Source of the DNA: Kingdonia uniflora
Lineage: Eukaryota > Streptophyta > Magnoliopsida > Ranunculales > Circaeasteraceae
Length of the DNA stretch: 64,000 bases
Assembly (NCBI GenBank): GCA_014058105.1
Contig: JACGCM010002535.1
Coordinates: forward strand, 4,030,001-4,094,000
Reading direction: 5' to 3'
Part shown: positions 32,346-44,667 of the stretch, in pieces
Layout: each line of letters opens with the position of its first letter
Position numbering within the stretch: the first letter of the stretch is position 1
Notes under the pieces: model-generated
What the model saw: only the letters and a program-made list of their open reading frames with translations
Database searches by the model: none
What the model was told of the DNA's origin: nothing
Translations under genes and position numbers: made by a program

Positions 32346-33943
32346 GATAAAGAGATGCCATCCCATGTTAGGGTTCCAAGGGTCCCTCTGTTTGGGCTGG
32401 TCTTCGGGTAAATCGTCTTCGTGTTCTTGCCAGTTAATGTCTTTGACAGGGAAGTCGGCAAGGAAATCATCAATTGCCTGGCCTTTTTGAGATATCTATT
32501 TTTTGAAAATGATGTCATGTTCACCGAGATTGATGGACCATTATTGTGCCCGTCTTGATTTATCTTTCTTGCTAAATATTTCTCGAAAGGGGGTAACTGG
32601 TGATAACACGGATGGGGTAAGCTTGGAAGTAGGGTTTGAGCTTTCGAGCGATGTAGACAAGTGTAAGGAGCAATCGTTTGAGTTTGCAATATCATGTTTC
32701 GGCAAGTATCGGAGTTTTGTTGATAAAGTATACGGGTTTCTCAATACTAGTTTTGAGTCAAATAAGGACCGAGCTAATAAAGTATCGGTGACTGCAAGAT
32801 ATAAGAAGAACATTTCGCCTTCGATAGGGGTGCTTATGATAGGTGGGCGACCAAGGTAGGTTCTGAGTTTGAGGAAGGCCTGCTCGCATTCGGGTATCCA
32901 TTTAACTTTGGGGTTGTTCTTTTTGGCCTTATGGATGCCTTGGTCGTGTAAGAGAGAGAAGAACCAAGTACACCGGTCAGAGGATTTTGAGATAAAATGG
33001 TTCAGGGTGGCTATTTTGCCAAAAATCTTTTGGACATCATTCATAGTTCGAGGGGAAGGCATATCGATGAGGGCGTGAATATGAGTGGGCTCGGTCTCGA
33101 TACCTCGTTTTCTAATGAGGTGACCCAACAATTTTTCCTTAGAACATGCCAAATTGGCACTTGTCGGGGTTTAGTTTCACATTATATGTTCGAAGTATCC
33201 AAAAGACATCAGTCAAATCTTGCATATGAGTATGTTTTTGGAGGCTCTTATATAACATGTCGTCGATATAAACTTCGACCGACTTGCTAAGCACAGGTTT
33301 GAACAAGGTGAAAACAAGGCATTGGTAAGTGGCATCCGCGTTTTTTAGGCCAAAGGGCATCACATTAAAAAATTAAAGTCCTTGTTCTGTGATAAACAAA
33401 GTTTTAAGTTGATCTTTGGGGATGAGGGGTACCTGGTTTTAACCCGAAGCCGCATCCATCATAGATAGGCATTCATGACCGACTGTGGCCAGCCTTCGGT
33501 GTGTGTTTATTAAGTTCTGTGAAGTCAACACAGATTTGGATCTTACCATTCTTCTTGGGGGCAGCAACAATGTTCGAGATCTAGTTGGCGTATTTGACTT
33601 CTCTGATAAAACCATCGGCCAAGAGTTCTTTGACCTCGAAGTTCACTGCTTTTCGAATCCTTGGTGCCAAAGTGCGCTTCTTCTGCTTCATACCTGAAGA
33701 TTGAGAGATGAGGTCAAGTCGATGGTAGGCCAGGGTGGGGTCAATGTCGAACATCTCATGGAAGGTCCAGACGAAGATGTTTTTGTTAGTTCGAAGGAAC
33801 AATGTGAGTTTGTGGCGTTCGGCCTTATCCAGGAAGCTGCCAATGAATGTGCCTCGACCAGGTTCGTTGAGTTTAATATAAATAGTAGGTTCGACAGGTG
33901 TAGTATATGGGGTCGATTTATAGATGGCGAGAGAAAGATCCAT
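32346..33943 (-). pseudogene. pol: reverse transcriptase and first RNase H (B-minus)
   Basis: From 33943 (minus): FVWTFHEMFDIDPTLAYHRL, VKELLADGFIREVKYAN, VCVDF-type text in another frame, a short internal deletion, then MMPFGLKNADATYQCLV and the catalytic YIDDML at 33256-33270. Next come LNPDKCQFGMF and LLGHLIRKRGIETEP. The RNase H part has YLAVTDTLLARSLF. Catalytic Asp residues of RT are kept, but the segment between HTPK and the DAASGYN block is shortened and frames change. Confidence 0.88.
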
Positions 33944-34500
33944 TGATTGCTATGGTTTAACAAGCTTCCTAGTAAGGTCGATCTCAGGGTGCTCGCATGA
34001 GCGGGTGAGGCGTTGGGAGCCTTTGATGTTCAACGTGCCATAAGGGATAGTAAAACACAGTATTTGGTGGTAGGTAGAAGGGTAACTGAATATATGGCTT
34101 TTATGGCATGAAGCCAATCATAACCAAGAATGCCCATATATTCAGATTTCTTGTCGATGACAAGAAAACTTGTTTGGAGGGTTACTGGACCGGTGGTGAC
34201 AAGGAGGCTAAGGCAACCAACGGTAACTTCGGTAGTACCATTAAAGCCCTTGAGTTCGACGTTGGCTGGTACGATGAAGTCAGTTTTTTGCATGGCGCGG
34301 GAAGTTTAGAGGAAGAGCACGTCTGCGGTACTGCCCATATCAATGAGTATTGTGTGCAAGACGAGATGTTCGACCTTGATCATGATGATCAATGGGTCGG
34401 AATGGGCGAAATGGACGTGAGAGGTGTTACAATTGATGAAGGATATACCTTCAAGTCGAGGGCGTTGGCTAGATTTGGGTAGTAGGATGGGTAATTTCTC
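33944..34500 (-). pseudogene. aspartic protease region (B-minus)
   Basis: The minus strand has FDLVLHTILIDMGSTADVLF with D-M-G-S where D-T-G-S is expected (near 34310-34350), then ADVIVPANVELKGFNGT-like text, TTGPVTLQTSFLVIDKKSEY and GILGYDWLHAIKAI. B-plus keeps DTGS at the same place. The enzyme would cleave Gag-Pol; the Thr to Met change probably disables it. Confidence 0.78.
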
Positions 34501-34545
34501 CTGATAAGTAAGCTTACAGCATTCTTTGACTTTTTTGCACTTACT

Positions 34546-36215
34546 TCAAGTATGACCACTGTCGATGTTATTAACTTCGATGGGGTGGAGTTGGAAAATA
34601 TGTACCTTGGCTGGGTCAGTATTTAGAGTGGGTAAGGGCTTGAGATACGGCCTATCGAGATAGCTGGGGAAATCGACAGCATATCGATGTAGACGACCTG
34701 CTTTAAGAATCATCTCCACCGATCGTTGCAGAGCATAACATTTGTTTGTGGGGTGGCAATTATATTTATGATTTTGGCAGTAACGCTCATCTTTTCTGAC
34801 CTCGATGGGGAAGGAAGTGCGCCAGATAGGATCGGCCTGGATGTGTGTGATAAGGGTGCTGATAGGTGCAGTGAGTTTTGGTAAGATAGGCATAGGCCAT
34901 TTTACGCGAGCTTCGGAAGACTGAGCATCGAAGTAAGAGCGTTTACGGCTGTCATTCTCTTGCGAGACGGGAGCGACCATGGGTGTAGTCGATGGTCGAG
35001 GTTTGCTAGGGTTGGTGGTCGAGGCTTGCCCCTGACGATTAGATTCGCAGAGATGTTCGAGGTCGATGTACCCGTTGACCTTGGATAGCATCTCCTCGAG
35101 TGTTCACGGTTTTTGGAGCACAATGAAATTCTTAACGCGACTGTGGTCTGGCAAAGCGTTGAAGTACGTGAAAATGGCATTCGCACAATCGAGCTTTTTG
35201 ACTTTGCGCGACTCGTCGAGAAAACGCTTAATGAAAGTTTTCAGCATTTTGTTGGGTGATTTGCAGAAGTTGAAGAGAGCATCAACTAGGACCTCACAGT
35301 CTTCATTAAAGGTGAACTAGAAGATGAAAAGGTCCAACAGTTGTTTGAAACTTTGGATGGAGCCATTAGGGAGGCTATAGTACCATTTAAGAGGGCTGTC
35401 AGTGAGACTGGTAGGAAATATGAAACACAAGATGTGGTCGGCTGTGGAATACAGGCTTAAAGCATTTTAGAATTTGAGAGCATGCGATTGAGGGTCAGTA
35501 TTGCGGTATATGCATATTTTTGGGGTATGGAAATTTGAAGGTACCTTGACAGCGAGGAGCTTCAGGTAAATCAGGTTGTTTAAACGGCTTCAGGAGTTCG
35601 GGGTGGGGCTCGCGCAGATGCGAATGGTGGCATGAATTTTTTGGTCGAGTTCCTGCTGTGTAAACTAAGCAGTATAAGGGGGAGTACATTGGGGGTCGAG
35701 GGTGATGAGGTTGCAGTTTGGGTGTTGTCAGCACTGCGTTCGTCGATGCACTTCCGAGCATGGCACCGTGTGAGGTATCGAGAAGTTTGAAGGGTAGAAT
35801 TGGAAACACCAAGATGGACCGAGCCGGCGGGTATGACGGTAGGGACACCCTCAGTGCCAAGATGGACCGGGGGGACCTCGATTTGGGGATAAGACCCAAA
35901 TCGGGTGCGGACTAAAACGCGTGAGGAGACGGGTACCTAAGATCGCCGAAAAGCGTCTTGGGTTTGAACCTTTTGAAGCTCACGAACAGTATAGCATAGT
36001 TCGTCCAGAGTACTATGCTATCGATCATTCTCGTCTAAACGGCATTGTTGTTCAGCCTCAAGTTCCTGTCTTATATCTTCACATTCAATATGCAATTGGC
36101 TGTTATGGCGCTCCTCGGCTTGGGTTAATTGTTGGCTGATGAGGGCAAGTTGGGCAGTTATACCATCGGTGGAGTTTTTGACAATGGCAAAGGTTGAGCG
36201 CAGGGTGGGGGCCAT
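34546..36215 (-). pseudogene. gag: gag (B-minus)
   Basis: The ATG at 36215 begins MAPTLRSTFAIVKNSTDGIT, matching the B-plus gag start (MAPTLCSTLAIIGTPTKGNT, 40919). A coiled-coil-like stretch (QLTQAEERHNSQLHIECEDI) follows, then a proline-rich region, a retro-gag core in shifted frames (35000-35500), LSKVNGYIDLEHLCESNRQ and the knuckle YCQNHKYNCHPTNKCYAL. The last 546 bases (34546-35091) are open. Other parts carry frameshifts. Confidence 0.82.
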
Positions 36216-36305
36216 GGGGCATGACTATAAGGGGAAAGAAAGCGAAAAGTGGGATTGGGCAGAGTAGGTGCAGCACAGACAACGCCAAATCTAGGGGCCA
36301 AGTTT

Positions 36306-36992
36306 TGTAGGAGGGGAAACTAGCTCTTACACCATGGGGCTTATCTTTGACTAGGAGATTAAGCATGTATATAAGGCAATAATGGACTATATTACTGAAC
36401 TAATACACTTAAGTGGAGTCTTAGAATTGGTTTCTCCATGACCTCTCGTGAGGATTTGAATGATTGATGATATATATTGAGTTAGATGATAGATCGAGTA
36501 AGAAGTAGCTTACAGGGTGTTCGAGGTAATCTTGTTGGGGATTTTAGAGAGAGTTTTTATAACCCCTTCATAGTGTCCCCTCCCCTCCTTTCTATTTATA
36601 GGAGATAGAAAATGGGTGAGTAACCATGGGAGGTCAGATTACATATATATCCTTTGGGACAGTTGCTATGTATGTTGAGTCGATTCTGACACTGTAGTTG
36701 TCTGGCAACTCATTTAACTATTTTGTCTAGTGAGCTAGCTGTCAGATGTATCTGCCTTCAACCATGTATCACTATGGTTGAAGTTTTCTCTATGGAAAAG
36801 TTTTGGTGTTGACTGTCTATCTCTGGCTTCAACCACAGAGTTAGCTTTGATTATGCTTCCAGTATTTGGTTAATCTCGGGAGGCTTCGTGGAATCCATTG
36901 CTAGTCTTGCTAGGCTTCGAGTCTCTAAGTAGGCTTTGATGTAGCCTTCGGGTATTCGACTGGTGCTGGAAGGCTGCGAATAGGCTACTACA
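36306..36992 (-). repeat. 5' LTR of B-minus
   Basis: On the plus strand it starts TGTAGGAGGGGAAACTAGCT and ends TAGGCTACTACA (TG...CA, 687 bases). TATA text CCTATAAATAGA lies at 36591-36602 (minus). The primer-binding flank lies just left (36265-36305, with TTTGGCGTTGTCTGTG on the minus strand). The B-plus LTR (40105 on) begins with the same TGTAGTAGCCTA in the other orientation. Its flank is ATGTC at 36993-36997; the partner flank is lost. Confidence 0.88.
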
Positions 36993-38355
36993 ATGTCTTT
37001 ATATATTTTTAAAAAACTATTTTAAGAAATATACTGATAAAATCACTGATAAGGAACTCAACATGGATCAAATCATGCTTAAAAAATTTGTATTATATAT
37101 TGCTTACAGATGACTTATCGATCCCTTTCTTTATTTTCCTAGAAAAAATAATATCAAAAAATGGAACACTTGTATTAAGAAATTGGTTTAGACATAACTT
37201 ATCTCATTCAACCACTTCAATCTGCGATAAATAAATAAAAAAACATCCAAGGTTTGAAATCATTCTCAAAGGCATTCTTACAAAAGCAATCAAGGGTCAT
37301 ACATTCTTTCCAATGCATACTTAACTAACCCAACCGTCATAAGTTACTCTACATTACTTCATGTAATTAAAGTGCAGTTGTCCTCTCTATAGTTACCTTT
37401 TATATAGTATTGTTATCAAAAGATGTGATGCGACTCAGCCAGCAAAGATGTATTTAGCACCTTATTAATCACTGAATCAATTTTCCAATAGAACCCCTAA
37501 AGCATAAAGTGGCCTTAAAGAGTTAAGAAAAACTAACATGAACTAATTATATGCAAAGTAGGTAGCACCCTTGAATTTTAGTTCTACTTGATCTTAGATA
37601 ATGCTTAAGATATATCTTCATTTTTATTTTTCGGTTAAATTATTGGATGTACATTTTCATTTATCGTAAGCAGTTAATAATTACAAGATATATTGTACAT
37701 GTTCTCAATATCCTACATTACAAGATCGAAAAACAGATCACAATCTTTCTTTCTTTATCTAATAACTCATTTTACTCTATAGTTATTATTTAGTACTATT
37801 TTATGGAATTTTATACACATAGTTGGTCTTTTATTATTGCAATTGGTATTGTACAAAAGCCTTGATGATTTCCTGCATTAAATTTATTCAGTGTGTACCA
37901 TAGATAGATGGGGGTGCAAATCCACCAAGATCCTTCATCACACAAAAAATATTTCTTTATATTGAAATCATATTAGCTCCATATCTTAATAAGGATTAAG
38001 ATTGTATTCTCAGATGATTTATAATTAATATTATGTTTTTATAACTTATAACTTACCAGGCATCAATACATTCTTTTCTACACTTCTACCAAACATGTGG
38101 AAGTACTTTCATATATGAGGTTCTCAACATTAAAATAAGTTTAGAGGCATGGTTTTTTATTTGCTTAGTGTTTTGTATTCAGGGAATCATGGAAAATCCG
38201 GTGCTTCATAATGTTACATGAGTATCATCTTTCCTCAAGTATTTTAACTAAACACGTCATTATCTCATTTATGATTTAATGATGACCATGCTTCTAACTT
38301 AATTTTTATTGATTATGCTCTGTTCTAATCAGATTTAATCCATCAAAGTCTAAGG
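36993..38355. other. AT-rich spacer, nothing recognised
   Basis: I see no ORF, repeat structure or element ends in this stretch. It may be the sequence into which B-minus inserted. Confidence 0.5.
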
Positions 38356-38922
38356 TGTGCTTATTGTGGGGTTGCTCATAGTCATTCGAACAGGCCTTAT
38401 AACCATTCTAATGAGACTCAGTTATTTACCTAAAAATTGATCTAGTTATAATCCTCTATTGGAGGCTCATCTTCATTCGAATGACAATAAGTTTTTTGCC
38501 TAAAAACTGGCTCAGTTACAACCTTCGTTTCGTTCGCTTGAATCCGTTTGAAAGAGACTCATAGTTGCTCGAACGATGATGCAGAGGTTTGTCTTGTGAG
38601 GTCATTTATACCGGTTGTTTTGTCTCGAGATTGTAATAAGTCTCCCAAGTATATAAGGGAGACTTAAGATATTTTGTTAGAAACCCTTGGTGAGATCTAT
38701 TTGTGAGGAATCATTTTGAGAAAAAAGCTTGAGAGACCTCAAATTGGTTTGAGATTATAGCCTTAGATCCTTTAATAAACCTTTCCTTTTATTTTGTGTG
38801 GACGTAGAAAATTTGTCGAAGCATGGTAAACGTGTGTTATCTTGTGATTATGTTTATTTCTTTAGTTTGTTCATCACTAGTCGGATTGAATCGGTGGTCA
38901 ATTTTTGCGGTGCGGCTCAACA
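38356..38922 (+). repeat. Probable 5' LTR of the copia element
   Basis: The end is set by GCGGCTCAACA directly before a primer-like site. A TATA text AAGTATATAAGGG lies near 38645-38657. The start is uncertain: TGTGCTTATTGTGGGG at 38356 is one candidate. No second LTR is present in the window for comparison. Confidence 0.55.
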
Positions 38923-38940
38923 TTTAGTATCGCAGTGAGA
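38923..38940 (+). other. Degenerate primer-binding site (copia)
   Basis: TTTAGTATCGCAGTGAGA resembles the initiator tRNA-Met type TTGGTATCAGAGCGAGA with several changes. Its place right after a ...CA end supports the LTR call. Confidence 0.6.
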
Positions 38941-39034
38941 TTGTATCCTCAATGGTTCTAAAATTTGAGGTAACACCTTATCTCGATTTCGCTTTGTTTT
39001 CGATTTCGATTATTGTATGAAAATTGGGGGAACA

Positions 39035-39969
39035 ATGGTAGAAGGAGATTAACCAAATTCCTCAACGGCGCCTAAACGGAATAATACAACGATTATATTT
39101 AACAATGCCAAAATTGAAGTTGAGAAATTCAATGGCACAAATAACTCTTGTATGTGGCGATGTGAAGTTATTGATGTGCTTAGTCAACAAGATTTGGATG
39201 AGGTGTTGGATGATAAGCCCAAGGAGGTAGATGAGAGTATTTGGAAAAAGAAGAACAAAAGGGGTTGTGGTCAAATTCAGTCATGCCTAGCTCAAGACAT
39301 AAAGTACCTTGTGATGAATGAAACCTCGGTGAAAGAGATTTGGTGGATTCTTGAGGACAAGTATTTGGTAAAGAGCATCCAAAATCGACTCCGTTTAAAA
39401 GGGAAGCCTTATCGCTTCACGGTGAGACAATGGATTTTTATGTTAGAACACATCAATGATTTTACCTAGTTACTTGGTGAATCTTGAAGAGGTTGTTGGT
39501 GATGAGGAAAAAGCTTTAGTGTTCTAAAATTGCTTCCCGGAGAGTACGAGTACTTTATTACGATAATAACCTATAGAAAGATTTTTTTGCAATACTCGGA
39601 TATGACAACAGCGGTGGTGAATCATGAGTACAGAAAGAAGGATAAATGAGAGTCTGATAAGTTAACATCTGAGGTGTTGATGGCAAGAGGGAGGTCTACG
39701 GACAAGAAGAAGTCTAGTGGTAGTAACTCTTGATTGAAGTCGAGGGGTCACGGTGTTAATCAAAACAATTTGGATAAAGACCAATGTGCATTTTATAAAG
39801 AGACGGGACATTGGAAGAATGAGTGTTCTGCTCTTCTAAAGAACAAAAATGGTGGGAAAATAGGCTATTCAGTAAGTGTTGCTAAAGAACGTGGGGGAAG
39901 TGAAGGTAATGATTATGAATTTTCTTTAACTACATCATTTAGTGCATGTATTGCTGATTCCAAAAAATA
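39035..39969 (+). pseudogene. gag: copia gag
   Basis: The ATG at 39035 is followed by an early stop, then VEKFNGTNNSCMWRCEVIDV, the typical copia gag start (KF.G.NF..W). Next come LAQDIKYLVMNETSVKEIWW and LEDKYLVKSIQNRL (UBN2-type gag core), and a CCHC knuckle CAFYKETGHWKNEC near 39785-39825. Three frames are needed (break near 39468, another near 39730). Gag packages the element RNA. Confidence 0.88.
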
Positions 39970-40104
39970 GATTATGGATTATGGTGTTACTTATCATACT
40001 TGTCCCGAAAGAGGTTTTTTACTAGTTTCAAAAGGCTAGAAGGTGGAGCGCTGTTGATGGGAAATGATGATTCGTGTTGCATAAAGGAGATATGTATTAT
40101 TTGT
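39970..40104 (+). pseudogene. copia protease start, cut by B-plus
   Basis: IMDYGVTYHTCPERGF corresponds to the copia protease core WILDSGATYHMC; the catalytic D-S-G reads D-Y-G, so it is dead. VERC and LMGNDDSCC follow in two frames. Sequence ends at 40104, where the B-plus LTR starts. Confidence 0.82.
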
Positions 40105-40840
40105 TGTAGTAGCCTACTCGCAGCCTTCTAAGACTAACCGAACACTCGAAGGCTACATCGAAGCCTAGGGAACCCACAAAATAGCCAAAGGCATATGGCC
40201 TACCTGAAGCCTTTCGAGACTAACAAAATACTCGAAGGCCACATCAAAGCCTACCGAAACCTCGAAGACCAGAGATCTCATGCGTCAACCAAAGCCTACG
40301 GCAAACCTGCAGTCGAATCCAAACAAAGCTTCACCCATACTAGTATATAGTCGAAGACAGATAACTCAGCAGACAAATTAACAAACAACTCAGTAGACAA
40401 ATAAGCATAAAATATGGCTGGCAGGCCGGCAGACAGCTGTAGTGGCATAACTGACCTTCCGTATGGGACAGCTACCCCAAAAGGTTGTACATGTAATATA
40501 TATATATGACCTCTCTATGGTGACTAATCCTTTCTTATGTCTTATAAAAAGGGGAGGAGAGCCATCATAAAGGGGTTAGAAAAACTCTGCCCAAACCTCC
40601 CAATAAGATTAGAAACCTTCGAACATATTTGAGCTCTGACCAATCCGAACTGTAATCCCATTTATATATTTAGTTCCCCATTCAAATCCTCGCTAGAGGT
40701 CATGGTAAATCCTATTTCTTAGACTCTAAGCAAGTACATCTACATAGTGTAATCTCATATTGCTAGTCGACTTACTTGTAAACCCTTTATAATGAGCATA
40801 ATCCTACAGTGTAAGAGCATAAACTCCCCTCTACGAGATT
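40105..40840 (+). repeat. 5' LTR of B-plus
   Basis: Begins TGTAGTAGCCTACTCGCAGC. TATA text TTATAAAAAGGGG lies at about 40542-40554. The end near 40836-40842 is blurred: the expected CTACA reads CTACGA, followed by the primer flank with TTTGGCACCGTCTGTGG (40852-40868). GTGTAAGAGCAT near 40809-40820 is the shared U5 motif. Confidence 0.85.
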
Positions 40841-40918
40841 ACACCCCTATATTTGGCACCGTCTGTGGTATACCTACTATCCTTAATCCCTTCTTCTTAC
40901 TCCCTCTACCCATATCCG

Positions 40919-42600
40919 ATGGCCCCCACCCTCTGTTCCACCTTAGCCATTATCGGTACCCCTACCAAAGGTAATACTGCCCAGCTGGCCCACATAAGCT
41001 AATAGTTTGCTCAGGTAGAGGAGCGTCACACCAACCAACTTTTCCTCGAAAACGAAGACCGCCGTCAGGAGCTCAAAACTGAACGACAATGCCATTTGGA
41101 AGAAAATGACAGACAACACCAATCTCTTGATGAGCTACACTACATAGTACAGAAAGTACAACATGTACATACGCAGGACGAACCTGTGCATCCCCGAGCC
41201 CCTGTACCCATACGTATATCTTCCTGGTGCATGCCTAGGCCCCTACCCCTATACTGAGGTTTCACTGGTCCACCTTGGTTCCGAAGGTGTCCCCCACTAA
41301 CATACTCAGAGGACTCATCCAATTCTACTCGTCAAACTTCCCGACATCCCCCAAGGTGTCCAACCCAGGAATGCCTGGGAGAGCGTAGTGTAGAGCGCAC
41401 TCCCAACCCGCAACCCCACTACCCGCGACCTCACCTCTCTCCCCCTCGAGCAGCCTATCTCACCCAATAAGGGCTCAACTAGAAAATCTACTCTGCCATC
41501 TGCATCAGTGCCAGCCTCACTCTAAACTCTTAGAGTTTCCTTAACAATCCCATCTACCCGAAGCTCCTCGCTATTGAAGTGCCTCTAAACTTCCATACCC
41601 CAAAAATTTGTAAATATCAAAACACCGACCCTCAATCCTATGTACTCGAGTTCTAAAATGCTTTAAGCCTTCACTCCTCTACCAATCATATCCTCTGTCA
41701 AATGTTCTCTACCAGCCTTACCGATTGCCCCCTCAAGTGGTACCACAGCCTCCCTAATGGGTTCATTCGAAGCTTTGAATATCTATTTAATTTGTTCATC
41801 TCTCATTTTGCCTCCAACAAAGACAGCGAAGTTTAGGTAGATGCCCTTTTCAACTTCGAGAAGACACCCGCTGTAACACTCAAGAGCTTTACCAAACGCT
41901 TTCTCAAAGAATCGCGTAAAGTCAAGAACCTCGATTACACGAATGCCATGTTAGCCTACTCTATTGCCTTGCCCGACAACAGTCGCGTCAAAGAATGCCT
42001 CATCCTCTAAAAGCACCAAACCCTTGAAGAGATGATGTCCAAAGTAAATGGATACATCGACCTCGAGCATCTCTACGAAACTAATCGCCAGTGGAAAGCC
42101 CCCACCAACAACCACAATAAGCCACGATAACCAAACGCAACCATGGTCGCCCCTATCTACAACTAGACCAACAACCAAAAACACGGTAACTTTGACGACC
42201 AATCCACCCAGCCTTGCAAGAAGCGACCCATACCAGTCCTACCCAAACTTATTGTCCCCATCAGTACCATATAACCAATCATCCAGGCCGGCCCTATTTG
42301 GAGAACCCTTTACCCCATCGAGGCAAGAAGGATGAACTATATTGCCAGAACCACAAGTATAACTATCATCCCACTAACAAGTGTTACGCGTTACAATGTT
42401 CACTAGAGATGATACTCAAAACATAGCACCTACACCAGTACATCGTCGATCTCCCCAGTTACCTCGATGGGCTAAACCTCAAGCCTCAGGCAGTCCCAAA
42501 TAGGGGACCCAATGAGGTATACATCTTCCAAGCCCATATGATCGAAGTTAACAATATCGATAGCGATCACACCCGAAGCAAGCGAAAATAGGTCAAAGAA
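40919..42600 (+). pseudogene. gag: gag (B-plus)
   Basis: MAPTLCSTLAIIGTPTKGNT, then a charged stretch (RRQELKTERQCHLEENDRQH), a proline-rich part, and the core NTDPQSYVLEF, CQMFSTSLTDCPLKWYHSLP, FNLFISHFASNKDSEV and MMSKVNGYIDLEHLYETNRQ. The knuckle text is HKYNYHPTNKCYALQ. It follows B-minus gag closely. At least six stops or shifts are present, so the protein is not produced intact. Confidence 0.82.
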
Positions 42601-42639
42601 TGTTACAAACTTAGTTACCAGCAAAAACTTTTAGTCCTC

Positions 42640-43040
42640 CTACCTGAATCAAGTCATCATCCCCAACCCAAAGGTATATCCTTCATTCACTGTGACATCT
42701 CTCATGTTTGTTTTCCTCATTCTGTCCCATTAGTCATCATGGTCAAGGACGAGCAACTAGTCCTTCACACAATGCTCGTTGACACCGGAAGTACCGTCGA
42801 TGTACTTTTTCTTCAAATAGTCAAAGCTACGTAAAAGACTGATCTGATCACCCTATCCAATTTAGAACTAAAAGGCTTCAATAACTCAACAGAGGTCGTC
42901 GTAGGAAGAATCAGCCTCCCTGTCACCGCGGGCCCAATGGTCTTACAAACTAGCATCTTTGAAATAGACAAAAAATCATAATACCTCGATATTTAGGACC
43001 GCGACTGGCTCCACGCCATGAAGGTACCTGGGACATGAAA
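42640..43040 (+). pseudogene. aspartic protease region (B-plus)
   Basis: LVLHTMLVDTGSTVDVLFLQ has an intact D-T-G-S (42781-42792), followed by LELKGFNNSTEVVVGRISLP, GPMVLQTSIFEIDKKS and DRDWLHAMKV. Stops occur at the end. Of the four family protease regions here, this is the only one with the canonical active-site triplet. Confidence 0.8.
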
Positions 43041-43189
43041 GGATCCCAAAGCTAGTTCGATCATGCAAGCATCCAGAAATCGATCTTACGCAGAAACTTG
43101 TCAAACCATTGCAATCACAGCAACTCTCCTTCTCCAACCCCTCGATCCCATACACCAACCTACCGACCATCGAACCCATAGTTTATATT

Positions 43190-43961
43190 AATTAAACTCG
43201 ACGGACCTGGTCGAGGAACATTTATTGGCAGCTCCTTGGCGATCTAACAAAAATTTATTCTCATGGACATTTCATGAGATGCCCGGGGTCGACCTCACCC
43301 TCATCTGCCACCGACTTGACCTTATTCCTAAATTAACGGCAGTCAAACAAAAAAATGCACCTTAGACCGGAGGATTCGAGATGCGGTGAACCTCGAGGTC
43401 AAAAAGCTTTTAGCTGCAGGATTCATATGCGAGAGCAAATATGTTGATTGGATCTCGAGCATCGCTGCCGTACCCAAAAAGAATGGCAAGATCTGAATTT
43501 ATGTCGACTTTACTAATCTTAACAAGCACACGCCGAAAGATAGCTTCCCCCTCCATATCATTTCAGTGCTTCTGGATGCCACAACAAGCCATAAACGTCT
43601 CTCCGTGATGGATGCGGCCTCGGGGTACAATCAAGTACCTCTTCAAACTGAAGATCAAATTAAAACTTCCTTTATCACCGAACAAGGGCTTTATTATTTT
43701 AACGTAATGCCCTTCGGGCTCAAAAATGCGGGCGCAACTTACCAGCGTCTCGTTACTTCAATGTTCAAACCCTTGTTTGGCAGGACAATCGAAGCCTATA
43801 TTGATGGCATTCTTTGCAAGAGCCTCCACAAAGATGCTCATATACAAGACCTGACAAAAGTTTTCTCCATCCTTCGATCATACCAAATAAAATTAAACCC
43901 AGACGAATACAAGTTTTGTGTCTCATCTAGAAAATTCTTTGCCCACCTCATTAGTAAATGA
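43190..43961 (+). pseudogene. pol: reverse transcriptase (B-plus)
   Basis: FSWTFHEMPGVDLTLICHRL starts the region. A 396-base open stretch (43566-43961) reads SVMDAASGYNQVPLQTEDQI, FNVMPFGLKNAGATYQRLV and YIDGILCKSLHKDAHIQDL. The catalytic YIDD is YIDG (43798-43809): the second Asp is lost, so the polymerase is dead even where the frame is open. Confidence 0.9.
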
Positions 43962-44662
43962 GGCATCGAGATCGACCCTATCCAAATTTGAGCCCTAGTC
44001 GGTATGTCTTCTCCCCGAACAAAGAAAGACGTCTAGAAGGTAGCAGGAAAAATAACAGCCCTTAACTGCTTTATTTCCAAATCCTTCGACCGATGCGCCT
44101 GGTTATTCTCCCTCCTACGCGATCAAGTTGTCCATAAAACCAAGAAGAAAAACCCTGACATTAATTGGACACCAAAATGTGAACAAGCTTTCCTCAAACT
44201 CAAGACTTACATTGGCCAGCCACTTATCATGAGCATACCGGTCGATGGCAAAGTACTTTCCCTCTATCTTGTAGTTACAGACGAGTCTATTAGTTCAGTC
44301 CTTATCTGAATTGAGGCAGGCATTGAGAAACTTGTTTACTTCATTAGTAAAATACTGACACCAACCGAAACCAGGTATACCAAACCCGAACGACTTCTTC
44401 TGACACTCGTCTACACATCATAAAAACTTAAACCCTATTCCAAGTACACCATATACGTGTAATCACTAGCTACACCTTCAAGAAGCACTTTCCAAGAAAG
44501 ATAAATCCATATGGGTACAGCAATGGTTTATCTACCTTGGTGAACATGATATCATTTTTAAGAAATAGGTATCCCAAAAAGGTTAGGCAGTTGCTGACTT
44601 CTAGGTCGAAGATACAGAATGGAAATAATACAAAGATGACCTACCCGAAGACCAGCCATAAC
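43962..44662 (+). pseudogene. pol: RT thumb and first RNase H (B-plus)
   Basis: GIEIDPIQI, ISKSFDRCAWLFSLLRDQV, TPKCEQAFLKLKTYIG, LSLYLVVTDESISSVLI and LVYFISKILTPTETRYTK match the same region of the other elements. A stop follows LVYTS. Near 44662 the frame is cut by element C. Confidence 0.85.
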
Positions 44663-44667
44663 ATAAC

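Larger units (their letters stand above)
12639..36992 (-). mobile_element. Ty3/gypsy element B-minus (Tat/Retand-like), heavily interrupted
   Basis: From the right: 5' LTR (36306-36992), gag, protease, RT, RNase H twice, integrase (to about 30640), tandem array (29620-30530), and an antisense gene on the plus strand (ending 29415, starting 13045). The antisense gene is split by CACTA (14336-27911) and a solo LTR (13194-13810). The expected 3' LTR and polypurine tract at the left are missing; sequence fuses to an A-type LTR remnant at 12638. It belongs to the same family as B-plus, judged by LTR, array and gag. Confidence 0.85.
38356..40104 (+). mobile_element. Ty1/copia element, 5' part, interrupted by B-plus
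   Basis: An LTR-like region (TATA at about 38650), a primer-site-like sequence, a copia gag and the first part of the protease lie in order on the plus strand. At 40105 the B-plus LTR interrupts the protease. The remaining copia sequence should lie beyond the window after B-plus. Frameshifts show decay. Confidence 0.83.

Noticed and set aside
36993..38355. Hidden gene or MITE in the AT-rich spacer
   Set aside because: No inverted repeat ends, splice-bounded protein text or RNA gene could be supported.
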